From Acidobacteriaceae bacterium TAA 166 (GTDB lineage: Bacteria > Acidobacteriota > Terriglobia > Terriglobales > Acidobacteriaceae): 64,000 nucleotides of DNA. The notes under the pieces were generated by a model. It was given only the letters and a program-made list of their open reading frames with translations, was not told where the DNA came from and did not search any database. Location of the stretch: contig ATWD01000001.1 in the NCBI GenBank assembly GCA_000421065.1, positions 4,146,001 to 4,210,000 of the forward strand. Direction: 5' to 3'. The translations under genes were made by a program, and so were the position numbers. Below, one piece after another: positions 63,090-64,000 of the stretch. How positions within the stretch are numbered: the first letter of the stretch is position 1; every line of letters begins with the position of its first letter.

Positions 63090-64000
63090 ATGACGACGAA
63101 GAAGAAGCAGCAGGGGAAGGTTGCAGTGACCAAGGGCGTGGGCGCAGTTAAGGTGGCACTGCTGGGCTTTGGGACGGTGGGCAGCTCGGTGGCGAAGGTG
63201 CTGGCGGAGTCGAAGTTTGCCGGGATCGAGCTGACGCATGTTTATAACCGCGATGTGGCGCGGAAGAAGGCTTCGGCGGCGGCGAAGTATGTTCCGGCGA
63301 CGGCGAAGTGGACGGAGAACATCGACGATGTTCTGAAGTCGAATGTGGATGTGGTGATCGAGCTGATGGGCGGGCTGAACCCGGTGGAGGGCTGGCTGCG
63401 CAAGGCTCTGGCCGCGGGCAAGCATGTGGTGACGGCGAACAAGCAGCTGATCGCGTATCGCGGAGTGAGCTTGCAGCGGCTGGCCGCGCAGCATGGCGTG
63501 CAGCTGGTGTACGGCGCTGCGGTGGCGGGCGGGGTTCCGGTGATTCCGGGGATTCTGCAGGGGCTGAGCGGAGATAAGGTGACGCGGCTGAGCGGCATCG
63601 TGAATGGGACGTGCAACTACATCCTGAGCCGGATGGAGGCGGGCGCGGAGTATGCGACGGTGCTGCAGGACGCGCAGCAGCTGGGTTATGCGGAGGCCAA
63701 TCCGTCAGCAGACGTGGATGGGTTCGATGCGCGGGCGAAGCTGTGTATTCTTTCGCGGATTGCGCTGCATGCGGAGCTGAATCCGGATGAGGTGGCGACG
63801 CAGACGATCTCGACCGTCGAGGCGATTGACTTTGTTTATGCGAAGGAGCTGAACTGCACGATCCGGCAGGTGTCGCGGGCGCAGGCGGATGGGGCGGTGG
63901 TGCATGCGCGGGTGGCTCCGATGCTGGTTCCGCTGACGTCGCCGATGGCGTGGTCGCATGGGACGCAGAATATGGTGGTGACGAGCGGAAGCTATGGCGG
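63090..64000 (+). CDS. hom: Homoserine dehydrogenase (3' end cut by window)
   Basis: About 303 residues are visible. After a basic N-terminus (MTTKKKQQGKVAVTKG) the Rossmann domain starts VKVALLGFGTVGSSVAKVL, then VDVVIELMGGLNP and GKHVVTANKQLIA, followed by the catalytic region YGAAVAGGVPVIPGI, LSGIVNGTCNYILSRM and EANPSADVDGFDARAKLCIL with the active-site acid and Lys. It reduces aspartate semialdehyde to homoserine for Thr and Met. The ACT-type C-terminus expected for the long form is beyond the window. ATG 63090. Confidence 0.95.
   Translation, partial: MTTKKKQQGKVAVTKGVGAVKVALLGFGTVGSSVAKVLAESKFAGIELTHVYNRDVARKKASAAAKYVPATAKWTENIDDVLKSNVDVVIELMGGLNPVEGWLRKALAAGKHVVTANKQLIAYRGVSLQRLAAQHGVQLVYGAAVAGGVPVIPGILQGLSGDKVTRLSGIVNGTCNYILSRMEAGAEYATVLQDAQQLGYAEANPSADVDGFDARAKLCILSRIALHAELNPDEVATQTISTVEAIDFVYAKELNCTIRQVSRAQADGAVVHARVAPMLVPLTSPMAWSHGTQNMVVTSGSYG

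Overview
The window is high-GC DNA (the codons are strongly G/C-ending) from what looks like a member of the Acidobacteria (Acidobacteriota), most likely class Terriglobia. This is inferred from the gene content: a secreted protein of the VWFA-related acidobacterial type, an M56 (BlaR1-like) sensor carrying the soil-associated TIGR03435 domain, an Oar-like TonB-dependent transporter, a fused AroDE, and an encapsulin/DyP pair. Forty-nine protein genes are supported. Two run off the ends: aroDE on the left and homoserine dehydrogenase on the right. No tRNA, rRNA, CRISPR array or intact insertion sequence was seen.

Layout. 1-5 kb: aroDE (minus), then pgeF, a TetR regulator and a DHA2-type MFS exporter. 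5-11 kb: a CzcA/CusA-type metal RND efflux operon (minus: outer membrane factor, adaptor, pump) behind a small membrane protein. 11-21 kb: HU, SppA, a GT2 glycosyltransferase, proline dehydrogenase, RsmD, an M50-like protein that has lost its zinc motif, RsmI, a polyprenyl diphosphate synthase, a large membrane protein and a YXWGXW glycine-rich protein. 22-30 kb: division and wall genes murC-ftsQ-ftsA-ftsZ plus a stripped-down penicillin-binding transpeptidase. 30-34 kb: Nnr and TsaE (plus), then a DyP peroxidase with an encapsulin cargo tag and its encapsulin shell (minus).

34-47 kb is the accessory part: a collagen-like SGNH lipoprotein, then a tightly packed four-gene minus-strand operon (BlaI repressor, M56/TIGR03435 sensor, TonB-dependent transporter, VWFA-related secreted protein) behind a BlaI-type operator, then a secreted GH2 exo-glucosaminidase-like enzyme. 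47-54.5 kb: a small Cys protein, an ABC-F ATPase, fabI-dinB, and a peroxide-defence cluster (PerR-like regulator, catalase, AhpC, AhpD) with palindromes at two of its promoters. 54.5-64 kb: an M28 peptidase, a beta-propeller lipoprotein, an SH3-like lipoprotein, small unknown proteins, succinate-semialdehyde dehydrogenase, an ankyrin protein, guanine deaminase and the start of homoserine dehydrogenase.

The most striking structure outside genes is a family of ten fold-back repeats, about 40 to 235 bp long, almost all just behind stop codons. They share the arms GGTCACTTCGTGACGCGT / ACGCGTCACGAAGTGACC and come as full-length, insert-bearing and collapsed forms. The best candidate for an undescribed protein system is the BlaI/M56-TIGR03435/TonB/VWFA operon.
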